Assembly: GCF_014876775.1 (NCBI RefSeq)
Contig: NZ_CP062310.1
Span: 248,001 to 312,000, forward strand
Length of the DNA: 64,000 nucleotides
Origin: Infirmifilum lucidum
GTDB taxonomy: Archaea; Thermoproteota; Thermoprotei; Thermofilales; Thermofilaceae
Direction: 5' to 3'
Shown here: positions 44,870 to 53,391 of the stretch, one piece after another
How positions within the stretch are numbered: the stretch's first letter is position 1
Layout: every line of letters starts with the position of its first letter
Notes under the pieces: model-generated
The model's input: the letters and a program-made list of their open reading frames with translations, nothing else
Databases searched by the model: none
Told to the model about the DNA's origin: nothing
Program-made: the position numbers and the translations under genes

Positions 44870-45228
44870 CCTCCTCTGAGAGCCTTTTTAACTTCTCTAC
44901 CTCTTCTTTAGTGAAGTCTCTAGCGAAATATCTAGAAGTAATGTACGCACCTCTAAACCCGCAAACTCCAGTGCTTTTTCTCCGCGAAACTCTCGAATTC
45001 TTCTTCTCTCCCCAGAACTCTACCAAGCAGCAGGAAAATTTTCCTCAATGTAATGAATCTTAGGAAAATCGACCCCTCTCGAGTAGCTTAGCCCTTAGGA
45101 AAAGCTGTAGGGACTGCTCAATGTTAAATACTGCTAGATCATAGTCACCACGAGAAAAGTGAAAATCCGCTGCATCTTTAAACTTCCTCTACATTTCAAG
45201 CAATTTTTTCCAGCTCTTCTTTCTTCAT
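44838..45228 (-). pseudogene. decayed HEPN-domain gene
   Basis: Reading from ATG 45228, pieces of one HEPN protein occur in shifting frames: MKKEELEKIA (then stop), FKDAADFHFSRGDYDLAVFN and IEQSLQLFLRAKLLERGRF, then a break, and finally FRGAYITSRYFARDFTKEEV plus EKLKRLSEEVEEFVRRY. These are the first, second and last helices of a COG1895 HEPN protein. At least three frame disruptions and two stops separate them. It is the lost partner of the MNT gene downstream. Confidence 0.65.
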
Positions 45229-45445
45229 GTCCACCTTTTTGGCGCCGCACGCATATTTAAAAGTGATTCAGAGAAGGATAGTCTTAGCTCCCGTTCTAAT
45301 ATTTCTGCCGAGCAGCCCCTCCATCACTTTCTTCCTAAGGCGCTCTGAGAGACAAGGCTTTTAGTCTAAATCCCTCTCGTCGCTTGTAGAGTGAGAATTA
45401 GTTCGCTTACTTCCTGTGTTACACATAGTTAGAGAATTTTGAAAA
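45229..45445. other. intergenic stretch, no gene seen
   Basis: Between the decayed HEPN gene and the RHH-gene promoter no coding frame, RNA gene or repeat is recognisable. Base composition is more A+T-rich than in the surrounding genes. It may contain further eroded sequence. Confidence 0.4.
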
Positions 45446-45457
45446 CTTGTATACAAG
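45446..45457. promoter_or_regulatory. perfect 12-base palindrome before the RHH gene
   Basis: CTTGTATACAAG, a perfect dyad, lies 4 bases upstream of the TATA-like CTTTTTATC (45462-45470) and about 48 bases before the ATG at 45505. Ribbon-helix-helix antitoxin-type proteins bind such short palindromes at their own promoters, so autoregulation by the downstream protein is the simplest reading (inference). Confidence 0.6.
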
Positions 45458-45504
45458 AAATCTTTTTATCTTAGTTTTCATTGTTTTCATTCTAAGGTAA
45501 TGCG

Positions 45505-45897
45505 ATGAGCACGGTAACGATCAGGGGGGTAGACGAAAAGACCTATAGGAAAATAAAGGCCATTGCAGCGCTTAGAGGAGTGAAGGTAGGTGACATTGTT
45601 AACGAGGCGCTGAAGCTCTGGCTTTCGATAAGGCCGGAGGTGTTGGAGGCATTTTCAACTATTGATGAAGAAGCTGACAGGAATAGGAAAGCCTATGAGA
45701 GTCTTAGATCGGAACTGGAGAAGTATAAAGGTAAATACGTAGCTATCGCCCACGGTAGCTTGCTAGGAGTCTACGACTCGATAAAGGAAGCCGCGGAAGC
45801 CGTAGAAAGAGCAAATGCGAGACATGGGATAGTGAAGAAGATAGTGGAAGAAGCCCCAGAGAAGGTAGAGCTGGGATGGAGTCTGGTAGAACTGTAA
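45505..45897 (+). CDS. RHH-DUF5678 protein (antitoxin-like)
   Basis: A 130-residue protein. Residues 1-43 form a ribbon-helix-helix DNA-binding domain (STVTIRGVDEKTYRKIKAIA, then VGDIVNEALKLWL). Residues about 65-112 match the small DUF5678 domain (LEKYKGKYVAIAHGSLLGVY, then DSIKEAAEAVERAN). The end extends into the next gene by 22 bases, so translation is coupled to the retropepsin-like partner. A perfect palindrome precedes the TATA box. This layout is like a toxin-antitoxin operon, but the partner is a protease-like protein and not a known toxin. Confidence 0.72.
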   Translation: MSTVTIRGVDEKTYRKIKAIAALRGVKVGDIVNEALKLWLSIRPEVLEAFSTIDEEADRNRKAYESLRSELEKYKGKYVAIAHGSLLGVYDSIKEAAEAVERANARHGIVKKIVEEAPEKVELGWSLVEL

Positions 45898-46280
45898 GGG
45901 GGTGGTATTCAGACAGAGAGAGGCCTCCCGTACCTTGCATTAGACTAAAAGTCTACACACCGTCTGAGAGGTATCTCGCTGAGATAGACGCGAATGTCGA
46001 TACCGGGTTTTCTGGGTCTCTACTAATTTCCCCTGACCTATACATTAAACTGGGCCTGGCTCTTTATGAGGAACCAGAAGTAGTCCGGGGTTCAGTGGCT
46101 GGAGGGTATTTCATAGACCTTAGAGTCTCGAATGGTATTGTTGAGCTAAATGGCCTAAGAACTGCCTGCAAGATCTACACAGCGCTGCTTGCCAAGAAGA
46201 ACCTAGTTGGAAGGGCTCTACTAAACAGGTTTAGGCTGGTTTTAGACGGGAAGAGCGGGGTTGTTGAGGTGGAATTATAG
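45876..46280 (+). CDS. single-domain retropepsin-like protease, partner of RHH-DUF5678
   Basis: A 134-residue protein with one aspartic protease motif, IDANVDTGFSGSLLISPDL (Asp42), and the fold-closing NLVGRALLNRFRLVLDGKSG. Clan AA single-domain proteins act as dimers. There is no signal peptide. The ATG lies within the end of the RHH gene and is the only usable start. The C-terminal L-V-G-R-x-L-L-N-R replaces the I-L-G-V strand of the related gene at 22292. A role in cleaving or regulating its RHH partner is a guess from the arrangement. Confidence 0.72.
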   Translation: MESGRTVRGWYSDRERPPVPCIRLKVYTPSERYLAEIDANVDTGFSGSLLISPDLYIKLGLALYEEPEVVRGSVAGGYFIDLRVSNGIVELNGLRTACKIYTALLAKKNLVGRALLNRFRLVLDGKSGVVEVEL

Positions 46281-46349
46281 TTGCCCGTGGATAATTTTAT
46301 GAGCGGGTGCTGGTTCCTCATCACTCCCGAGTAGGACTGGTAATCGAGG

Positions 46350-46704
46350 TCAGAGTAGCCAGAGTTCTGCAGGTTTTAACCTACCAGATACCGGGTTTAC
46401 CTCTAGGCCTAGTAGCTCTAGTGTTGTTACCCCTAGGAGTGGGGGACGTTTTCCGGGCCTACGACTACGAGGCTTGTAGCCCTACGGCCTTCGATTTCTA
46501 TCCTCGCCTCAGCTACGGGGTACTCGATGATTTCTCCACTAGCGGTCTTAAACCTCCTGGTATCAGTGTATTTGAGGCCTAATTTCTCGGCTAAATCCCC
46601 AGGGATTATAGATAGGTGGCGCCGGAGTCGACGATAGACTCCACGTCCACCCCGAGGTTCCCGCTGAAGTTCGAGGCAAAGCCTCTCACTTTAACAAGTC
46701 CCAT
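46350..46704 (-). pseudogene. retropepsin-like gene with two frameshifts
   Basis: From ATG 46704: MGLVKVRGFASNFSGNLGV and ESIVDSGATYL, then a one-base loss creates TAA. The next frame gives IIPGDLAEKLGLKYTDTRRF and on to VVVGPENVP. A second one-base loss follows, and the last frame ends LLGVTTLELLGLEVNPVSGR and LKPAELWLL. Together they make a full-length single-domain protein with intact D-S-G-A. It is convergent with the intact retropepsin gene at 45876 but belongs to a different subgroup, closer to the one at 11808. Confidence 0.75.
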
Positions 46705-46851
46705 CGAATGTAGTTAGTTGGGAGCCGTATAAATTCTTTAACAGGGTACAGGGTTGACCAGTACGTCGCTACAGGCGATAACTGTTATCCCGGAAAGCTC
46801 TTTGGATGGCTTTTTATCTGCGTAGTAGCCTCCAGTATAGGAGGGTTGGGG
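46705..46851. promoter_or_regulatory. spacer with pyrC promoter
   Basis: TTTTTATC at about 46811-46818 lies roughly 35 bases before the GTG at 46852 and is the likely TATA box for pyrCD. AGGAGGG at 46839-46845 is a strong ribosome-binding site 6 bases before that GTG. On the other strand a TTTATAC stretch (46719-46726) could have served the dead retropepsin gene. Confidence 0.45.
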
Positions 46852-48120
46852 GTGGCTGTAGACCTAGTGATTATAGGTAGGGCTTACCTTGGGGGTTCTT
46901 TCGAGGAAGTGGCGATAGGTGTCGACGGCGGCACTATCGTTAGTGTCACTAAGCCCTCCTTGGCGCCGAGTAGTGACGCCAGGATAGAGTTCGGCGGGAA
47001 GTTCCTCATACTGCCTGGCATGGTCGATATACATGTCCACATGAGAGAGCCCGGCCTAGAGTACAAGGAGGACTGGGGCACGGGCTCTAGGTCTGCTGTT
47101 AAAGGCGGCGTTACTCTAGTCGTCGACATGCCCAACAATGCACCGCCTGCGAACAATTGCGAGAGGCTCCGGGAGAAGCTCTTGAGGGCTTCGGAGAAGT
47201 CTCTAGTAGACTTTGCCTTCTACGCCGGTTTCAACCCTAGGCCCGAAGAGCTAGAGGGTTGTAGGAACCTATTTGTAGGCTTTAAGTTGTACCCTGAGGA
47301 GCTTTTCTCCCAGGAAGTGTTAAACGTTTTCCGGTATGCGAGCACGCTGGGCAGGCCCGTCGTCGTCCACGCAGAAGACCCGCACTTCTTCAGGGATGCG
47401 CCGCGGCACAGCGAGGCTAGGCCCCCCATCGCGGAGAGGTCTGGAGTCCTGAGAGCACTTGACCTCGCGGAGGCCACCGGTGCTTGGCTCCACGTGACCC
47501 ACTTGAGCACGGAGGCCGCCCTGCTCGAGGTACTGCGTGCGAAGACATTCCTACAGCCTAGGGTGACGTTCGACGTCACGCCCCACCACGCCCTGCTCAA
47601 TGACTCCCTGTACTCCTCCGCCCTCGCGCGGATCGCTGTTGTCAACCCACCTCTGAGAAGTGAGGGGGACAGGAGAGCCGTGTACGCGAGTTTGAAGAAT
47701 AGGCTCGCAGACGCCCTAGTCACCGACCACGCGCCACACAAGCTCGAGGAGAAGCTCGGCGAGAAGCCTGCGCCGGGGTTCCCGGGGCTGGAAATAGCCC
47801 TCCACGTTTTACTCGAGGAGGTGTTCTCTGGTAGGCTTAGCTTGTCTGCCATAGAGCTCTACTCCCGGAAGCCCGCAGAGCTCCTGGGCTTCAGGAAGGG
47901 GGTGATAGCGCCCGGCTTTGACGGGGATATTGTTGTAGTCGCTAGGGAGGAGTGGAGTATTAGGGGTGAGGAGTTCGAGTCGAAGGCAAAGTACACGCCC
48001 TTCGAGGGACACGTGCTCCACACGAAGACGCACGCCGTGTACGTGCGTGGGCTAGAAGTATATACCGCTGGCTACTTCATGGCCGATAAGGGTGGCAGAC
48101 TTGCCGTCCCTAGAGGTTGA
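46852..48120 (+). CDS. pyrC: dihydroorotase
   Basis: Zinc amidohydrolase that cyclises N-carbamoylaspartate to dihydroorotate, about 422 residues (type I). Metal ligands are in MVDIHVHMREPGLEYKEDW, VVHAEDP, HVTHLST and the catalytic TDHAPH. GTG 46852 is chosen because AGGAGGG is 6 bases upstream; TTG 46846 would add two residues and lies directly on the ribosome site. pyrD starts 29 bases before its end. It lies 25 kb from the main pyr operon. Confidence 0.93.
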   Translation: MAVDLVIIGRAYLGGSFEEVAIGVDGGTIVSVTKPSLAPSSDARIEFGGKFLILPGMVDIHVHMREPGLEYKEDWGTGSRSAVKGGVTLVVDMPNNAPPANNCERLREKLLRASEKSLVDFAFYAGFNPRPEELEGCRNLFVGFKLYPEELFSQEVLNVFRYASTLGRPVVVHAEDPHFFRDAPRHSEARPPIAERSGVLRALDLAEATGAWLHVTHLSTEAALLEVLRAKTFLQPRVTFDVTPHHALLNDSLYSSALARIAVVNPPLRSEGDRRAVYASLKNRLADALVTDHAPHKLEEKLGEKPAPGFPGLEIALHVLLEEVFSGRLSLSAIELYSRKPAELLGFRKGVIAPGFDGDIVVVAREEWSIRGEEFESKAKYTPFEGHVLHTKTHAVYVRGLEVYTAGYFMADKGGRLAVPRG

Positions 48121-49015
48121 GCTCGCAGGGCTGAGACTACGCAACCCGACTGTCCTGGCATCCGGGATCCTCGGGACGAGTGCTAGCATGGCTAAAAGAG
48201 TTGAAGAGGCTGGGGCTGGGGGGTTCACCACGAAGACGATAACCCTCGAGGCCAGGAGGGGTTACGATAACCCGACGTTTGTGGAGCTGGAGCACGGGTT
48301 TCTGAACGCCATCGGGCTCGCGAACCCCGGGATCGAGGCGTTCTGCCAGGAGATCAGGGCTATGAGGGCGTCGCTCTCGATACCCGTTATATTGAGCGCC
48401 GGAGGGGGGAGTTTAGAAGAGTTTGTGAGGGTTGCTGTTAGAGGTGTGGAGTGCGGTGCGCAGGCAGTAGAGCTGAATGTCTCGTGCCCCCACGTCAAGG
48501 GCATGGGCGCCGAGATCGGGGATAACCCCGACCTAGTAGCCAGGATAGTGGAGGAGGTGAGGGGCTCTACGGGGGTTTCGGTCTTCGTCAAGCTCTCCCC
48601 CCACCACAACTACATCAAAGTCGCCGGGAAGGCTCTCGGGGCGGGGGCCTCGGGGCTGACGGCTATAAACACGGTCAGGGGCATGGCTATAGACGTATAC
48701 GCCCGGAGGCCCGTGCTCAGCAACAGGTTTGGAGGCTACTCGGGCCCAGGCATAAGGCCTATCGCGGTCAAAGTCGTGTACGACCTATACAGGGAGTATA
48801 GCGACGTCCCCATCATCGGGGTGGGAGGCGTCGACTCGTGGCAGGCAGCTGTCGAGATGATGCTCGCCGGTGCAACAGCCGTCGGGGTCGGTTCCAGCAT
48901 CGCGAGAAGGAACCTTTCCCTCTTCAGCGAGATAACTCAGGGGCTGGCAAGGTACTTGGAGGAGGAGGGTTTTGCCTCTGCAAGAGAGATCGTGGGGCTC
49001 GCGCACAAAGACTAA
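48092..49015 (+). CDS. pyrD: dihydroorotate dehydrogenase, catalytic subunit (class 1B)
   Basis: FMN enzyme oxidising dihydroorotate to orotate, 307 residues. ASGILGTSASMAKRVEEAG, FTTKTITLEARRGY, the catalytic Cys in VELNVSCPHVKGMG, AINTVRGMAID and the FMN-phosphate GVGGVDSWQAAVEM and GATAVGVGSS segments fit class 1B. This class needs PyrK, which is present at 18247. It starts at GTG 48092 inside the end of pyrC, so the two are coupled. Confidence 0.93.
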   Translation: MADLPSLEVELAGLRLRNPTVLASGILGTSASMAKRVEEAGAGGFTTKTITLEARRGYDNPTFVELEHGFLNAIGLANPGIEAFCQEIRAMRASLSIPVILSAGGGSLEEFVRVAVRGVECGAQAVELNVSCPHVKGMGAEIGDNPDLVARIVEEVRGSTGVSVFVKLSPHHNYIKVAGKALGAGASGLTAINTVRGMAIDVYARRPVLSNRFGGYSGPGIRPIAVKVVYDLYREYSDVPIIGVGGVDSWQAAVEMMLAGATAVGVGSSIARRNLSLFSEITQGLARYLEEEGFASAREIVGLAHKD

Positions 49016-49050
49016 AATCTAGCTATAGCACAGCTACTACAGCATGGCTG

Positions 49051-49423
49051 ATGATGAGGGAGGCTAGGCTCGCCCGACCACTCAACGAGTTCGACGGGCT
49101 TGTCCTCGAGCCCGTCCAAGTAATCGAGGGGGTTGTGGGGGCTACGTCGTGGTACCTCTACGAGGCTTTTCAGAGACAAGATAGACAGTGTGAGTTTGAG
49201 AAGTGGGTGAGAGTGGCTCGATATAACGCTTCGAACCTGGAGATGTAGAGGCCAACCCGAGGGCGATGGAGCTGTTCGCGGGAGAGGCTAGAAGCGGCCC
49301 CTCTACTGGGTCTTGTTCAACGACCCCATCATCAAGTCGCACGGGACAATACAGGAGGCGCATAGGGGTGAGAGAGCGGGGAAATACTTGAAGGTTCTCA
49401 AGAGTAGGCCTGCAAGGGGCTAG
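49051..49423 (+). pseudogene. eroded DUF5678-type gene remnant
   Basis: Three frame-shifted pieces can be joined: ATG 49051 MMREARLARPLNEFDGLVLE and on; then PGDVEANPRAMELFAGEAR; then YWVLFNDPIIKSHGTIQEAH and GERAGKYLKVLKSRPARG with a stop at 49423. The last part follows the DUF5678 pattern (Y-W/V-A-hydrophobic, G-x-hydrophobic, hydrophobic-D-T/S-I-x-E-A) seen in the RHH protein at 45505. At least two shifts separate the pieces. No retropepsin partner follows; pyrG does. Confidence 0.4.
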
Positions 49424-49464
49424 CCGGAGGTAAAGGGTTAATACCCGGTCGTGCTCTAGACATT

Positions 49465-51129
49465 ATGCAGACTAGGTACGTCTTCGTCACCGGCGGTGTG
49501 GTTAGCGGGCTCGGTAAGGGTGTGGTGGCCGCCTCGATCGGCAAGATCTTCCAGATGCGGGGCCTCAAGGTCGACATGATAAAGGCGGATCCCTACCTCA
49601 ACGTCGACCCCGGCACGCTGAACCCCATCGAGCACGGGGAGGTTTTCGTGTGCGAGGAGGTGTGGGAATTTGAGCCTGCGCCTGGTTACAGGTTTACTAT
49701 CGCGGAGATCGACCAGGACTTCGGGACGTACGAGCGCTTCCTCGACATGAACATGCACCCCTCGAACAACATTACCTCCGGCCAGGTATACCTCTCGGTG
49801 ATCCTCAAGGAGAGGGTTGGATCATACCTCGGGAGGACGATCCAGGTGATACCCCATATCACGGACGAGATCAAGGACAGGATAAGGAGGGTGGCTGAGC
49901 GCAGTAAGCCGGACGTCCTGATCGTGGAGATCGGCGGAACAGTGGGGGATATAGAGGCCATGCCCTTCCTGGAGGCAGTGAGGCAGTTTAGGCTCGAGCA
50001 ACCCCCGGGCACAACAGCCCTTGTCCACGTTACTCTAGTTCCCTACCTCTCTACTCTCGGGCAGCTGAAGACAAAGCCGACTCAGCACAGCGTCAAGGAA
50101 CTACAGAGCATGGGCCTGCAACCGGACGTGATTATTGGGAGGTCGGACAGGCCACTGCCCGAGGACGTCAAGAAGAAGATAAGCCTCTACTGCAACGTCC
50201 CGCCCGAGGCAGTGTTCTCAGATCCCGATTTGGAGACAGTATACGAGCTACCGCTAGTACTCGAGAGGCAGGGCCTCGGGAGGTATTTGAGCAAGCTCCT
50301 AGGCATCACCCCAGAGCCCCGCACCGAGGGGGTGAGGGAGTGGGAGAGCATTGTGTCCTCTTTCCTAAGCGCCCGGGATGAAGTCGTCATAGCAATGCCC
50401 GGGAAGTACACGATGATCCAGGACAGCTACATAAGCATAAACGAGGCTCTCAGCCACGCAGGGGCCTCGCTCGGCGTGAGGGTAAAGCGTGTGTACATTG
50501 AAGCCGAGGACTTTGAGCGCGAGCCCAGCAGGGTCGAAGAACTCCTCAGCCAGGCCGACGGCATTTTGCTGACGCCGGGCTTCGGCGCTAGGGGTGTTGA
50601 AGGCATGATACACTCCGCCCGCTACGCCATGGAGAATAACAAGCCATTCCTGGGGATATGCTTCGGAGCACAGCTCCTATTCGTGGCGTTTATGCGCTAC
50701 GTAGTCGGGCTACGCGACGCCCACTCCACCGAGATAGACCCCGAAACCCCCCACCCTGTAGTGGACTTGCTACCAGAGCAGAAGGTGGCTGTCTTCAAGG
50801 GTGGAACAATGCGGCTCGGAGCACACCCCGTGAAAATAAGGAGAGGTACAAGGCTCTACGAAGCCTACGGTAGCGAACTGGTGTACGAGAGATTCAGGCA
50901 CAGGTACCACATAAACCCCGACTACGTGAAGCTAGCGGAGGAGAAGGGGTTGATAGTCTCCTCGACGGATCCCTCAGGCCGAATGGTGAACTCCATCGAG
51001 ATAGCGAGCAACAGCTGGGTCGTAGGCGTCCAGTTCCACCCGGAGTTTAAGAGTAGGCCTGGGAGGCCCTCGCCCATTTACAGGGCTTTCCTTAAAGCGG
51101 TTTTAGAGAACAAGAAGAAGAGTCTCTGA
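49465..51129 (+). CDS. pyrG: CTP synthase
   Basis: Glutamine-dependent conversion of UTP to CTP, 554 residues. The amidoligase domain begins [20 protein letters not shown] and contains [16 protein letters not shown] and [11 protein letters not shown]. The C-terminal class I glutaminase has [15 protein letters not shown], the nucleophile in [11 protein letters not shown], and the His-Glu pair in [14 protein letters not shown]. The start is ATG; GGAGG lies 30 bases upstream, so a leader is short or absent. It follows pyrCD, separated by a decayed gene. Confidence 0.96.
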   Translation: MQTRYVFVTGGVVSGLGKGVVAASIGKIFQMRGLKVDMIKADPYLNVDPGTLNPIEHGEVFVCEEVWEFEPAPGYRFTIAEIDQDFGTYERFLDMNMHPSNNITSGQVYLSVILKERVGSYLGRTIQVIPHITDEIKDRIRRVAERSKPDVLIVEIGGTVGDIEAMPFLEAVRQFRLEQPPGTTALVHVTLVPYLSTLGQLKTKPTQHSVKELQSMGLQPDVIIGRSDRPLPEDVKKKISLYCNVPPEAVFSDPDLETVYELPLVLERQGLGRYLSKLLGITPEPRTEGVREWESIVSSFLSARDEVVIAMPGKYTMIQDSYISINEALSHAGASLGVRVKRVYIEAEDFEREPSRVEELLSQADGILLTPGFGARGVEGMIHSARYAMENNKPFLGICFGAQLLFVAFMRYVVGLRDAHSTEIDPETPHPVVDLLPEQKVAVFKGGTMRLGAHPVKIRRGTRLYEAYGSELVYERFRHRYHINPDYVKLAEEKGLIVSSTDPSGRMVNSIEIASNSWVVGVQFHPEFKSRPGRPSPIYRAFLKAVLENKKKSL

Positions 51130-51185
51130 GTTTTATAAATTTTCCCCTTATTTCATAAATATAGTTTTATTGCTAGTAGGAGTCT

Positions 51186-53336
51186 GTGAGAGTCGAGGAA
51201 AGCTACATTAAGGGCATTTTCCGGCGCGAAGCCCTCCCAGAGCAACCACCTGTCTCGGATCACCCTTCCCTGGCGGTACTCGCAGCGTTGAGAGGATATC
51301 CCGACCTCGGCGCGGACAACTTACTGAACCCCCTCACCTCCGGACTCTACTCGAGCCTAGTTGGGCAGCTCAACAGGAGAGTCCACCTCCTCATGCTGGA
51401 CGCGTTCACGGCTGGGGATCCCCTCAAGGCCCTGAGGCTCTACGCGCTACTTAGCGAGGTGGCACTAAACACTGTCGGGCTCGAGTCGCACTGGGCCAGG
51501 ATACCGGACAGCGAGAGGGAGAGAGCGTTCGGCTTTACTCTGGCAGAGCTCCAGAGCCTCGAAGAGGAGGAAGCTGCTAGGCATGGTGTACCCGTTCATT
51601 CGAGAGCCGTTGTTGAATACTACTTGCGCGACATGAAGAAGGTCATGTCCAGCAACCCTAGAGCTAAGAGCTTGCTGGCCTGGATGTCCGAGGAGGCATC
51701 TAAACGCCTAGACGAGAGACACCCCCTGTCCAGCTTCCTGCTCGCCATGAGGAAGCTTATAGAGTCGAACGCTTATTACCGCATGACCGTGCAGGGGCTC
51801 TGCAGATTCGGGAATGACTACGCTTTAGGCCTGAGGTGGCTCAGGAGGCTCGGCTTCGTGCAGGTGTCGACAAACCCCGTGCTCGCGGCTGAGGCCTACA
51901 AGGACGACCCGGAGCTGTGGGACAGGTTCAGGGAGTATGTCAAGTCGCACAGGGAGCTTCTCGAGGACATCGAGAGTAAGGGAGATGAGCTTGCAATGGT
52001 CGCGACGCTCCTAGCCCTGCTGCCTAACATGGAGGTGTTTAGGCCCGTAGCCTTTCTGCTAGACTTCAAGGACGGCATGGTTAGCTACCAGCTTAACCCG
52101 AACGTGGCGGACAGCGTCGAGGGTAGCGTTAGAGACGCGTTGAAGATCTACATGCTCGCAGAGGATTACTTCAGGAAGTACGACGCGTACCTCCTCTGGG
52201 GCTGGCCTAGCTACATGGAGAGGGGTAGGCCCAATATAGTGTTCAAAGTCGCGGGTAGCAGTGAGGCCTCCCTGGAGATAACGAGGATTCTGGAGAGCAT
52301 GGGCATCGGGACGAACAACACTGTCACGTTCTCGGTGTCCCAGGAGGTGAGTCTCATTCTGGCGAAGATTGAGGGGAGGGCTTCTGCTGTGAAGAGGGGG
52401 GTTAAGTTAACGAAGGTCTACGAGACGAACATGGGCGGGAGGTTAGAGGCACACCTCCGCGAGGTGAAAGCATCGGAACTCATAAGGACGGCCTTGAAGT
52501 TCTACGAGAACCCCGAGCGCGCGCTCTCAGAGCTTGCTCGTAGGCTTGGAGTGCCAGAGGCTACGCCCGGCGGGGTTTGGAGAGGCCCGACAGGCTGGGG
52601 CTACGAGCTCGAGGCAAAGACTCTCGACGAGAAAGTTGAGCTCGTCTCGAGCCAGGCCTACATGAAGTCTCTAGTGAACGACGCCCTAATAGACTTCCTC
52701 CTAAATGCTGGGGTTTGCGGCGCGACTAGAGAAGAGGTAAGGTCGTGCCTCGAGGCGTGGGAGAAGGCTATTTCGCTGAGCGGTACTTTCGTCGCGCAGA
52801 GGGTTTGGAAGATATTCTTTAGCGAGAGGAACAGAAGGTTATGGATAAGCTACATAATCAGGAAGTACGGCCTAACCCCAGAGCAGGCAGAGGAAGTTCT
52901 CGACGGTATAGACGTGTTACCCGCTTCTAAGCGTAAGCCAGCCGACACGTACTACACGCTCGCGGGCAGGAACATGACAAACACGGAGTTCCCCAACCAC
53001 CAGTTGAACGTTCACCTCGAGTACTTGGCCCGGGGGGCGAGACTAGAGGACTACCGGGAGGCTGTCTCCGTCAACTGGGGGCCCCAGGAGCTCGACTTGC
53101 TCCTAAAGTGGGGTGAGTTCAGGAAGGCCTATGACCTCACGCCGGAGCTGAAGAAGTTGATGCTTGAGGCTAGCCTGGCCGTGGATGGCTACGGCGAGAG
53201 TGGGTTGCGAGTAGAGGAGTGGGCTACCTTTGGGCCGCGCGTGAAGACTATGAGGGGTTTCACGGAGGCCTATAATAAATTTAGAGACAGGTGTTTAAAA
53301 GCCGCTAAGAGCCTTGTTAATCATGTCGATAGTTAG
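51186..53336 (+). CDS. large transaldolase-superfamily protein
   Basis: A 716-residue soluble protein, more than twice the length of ordinary transaldolases. The barrel signatures are in the middle: LGFVQVSTNPVLAAEAY (about 218-234) and NIVFKVAGSSEASLEITRIL, where Lys354 corresponds to the Schiff-base Lys, followed by MGIGTNNTVTFSVSQEVSL. The N-terminal 200 residues and the C-terminal 300 are mainly helical and unrecognised. A role in sugar-phosphate interconversion is possible, but the fold alone does not prove it. GTG 51186 starts the frame after a TATA-like TTTATAAATT stretch (51132-51141). Confidence 0.65.
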   Translation: MRVEESYIKGIFRREALPEQPPVSDHPSLAVLAALRGYPDLGADNLLNPLTSGLYSSLVGQLNRRVHLLMLDAFTAGDPLKALRLYALLSEVALNTVGLESHWARIPDSERERAFGFTLAELQSLEEEEAARHGVPVHSRAVVEYYLRDMKKVMSSNPRAKSLLAWMSEEASKRLDERHPLSSFLLAMRKLIESNAYYRMTVQGLCRFGNDYALGLRWLRRLGFVQVSTNPVLAAEAYKDDPELWDRFREYVKSHRELLEDIESKGDELAMVATLLALLPNMEVFRPVAFLLDFKDGMVSYQLNPNVADSVEGSVRDALKIYMLAEDYFRKYDAYLLWGWPSYMERGRPNIVFKVAGSSEASLEITRILESMGIGTNNTVTFSVSQEVSLILAKIEGRASAVKRGVKLTKVYETNMGGRLEAHLREVKASELIRTALKFYENPERALSELARRLGVPEATPGGVWRGPTGWGYELEAKTLDEKVELVSSQAYMKSLVNDALIDFLLNAGVCGATREEVRSCLEAWEKAISLSGTFVAQRVWKIFFSERNRRLWISYIIRKYGLTPEQAEEVLDGIDVLPASKRKPADTYYTLAGRNMTNTEFPNHQLNVHLEYLARGARLEDYREAVSVNWGPQELDLLLKWGEFRKAYDLTPELKKLMLEASLAVDGYGESGLRVEEWATFGPRVKTMRGFTEAYNKFRDRCLKAAKSLVNHVDS

Positions 53337-53391
53337 GGTTAACATATATATAGGCTTGCGGAGAAAAGTCTTTGTAGTAGGGGGATAGGGC

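Noticed and set aside
47220-47852. 210-codon frame opposite pyrC
   Set aside because: Shadow of the GC-rich pyrC coding strand; pyrC has all dihydroorotase motifs.
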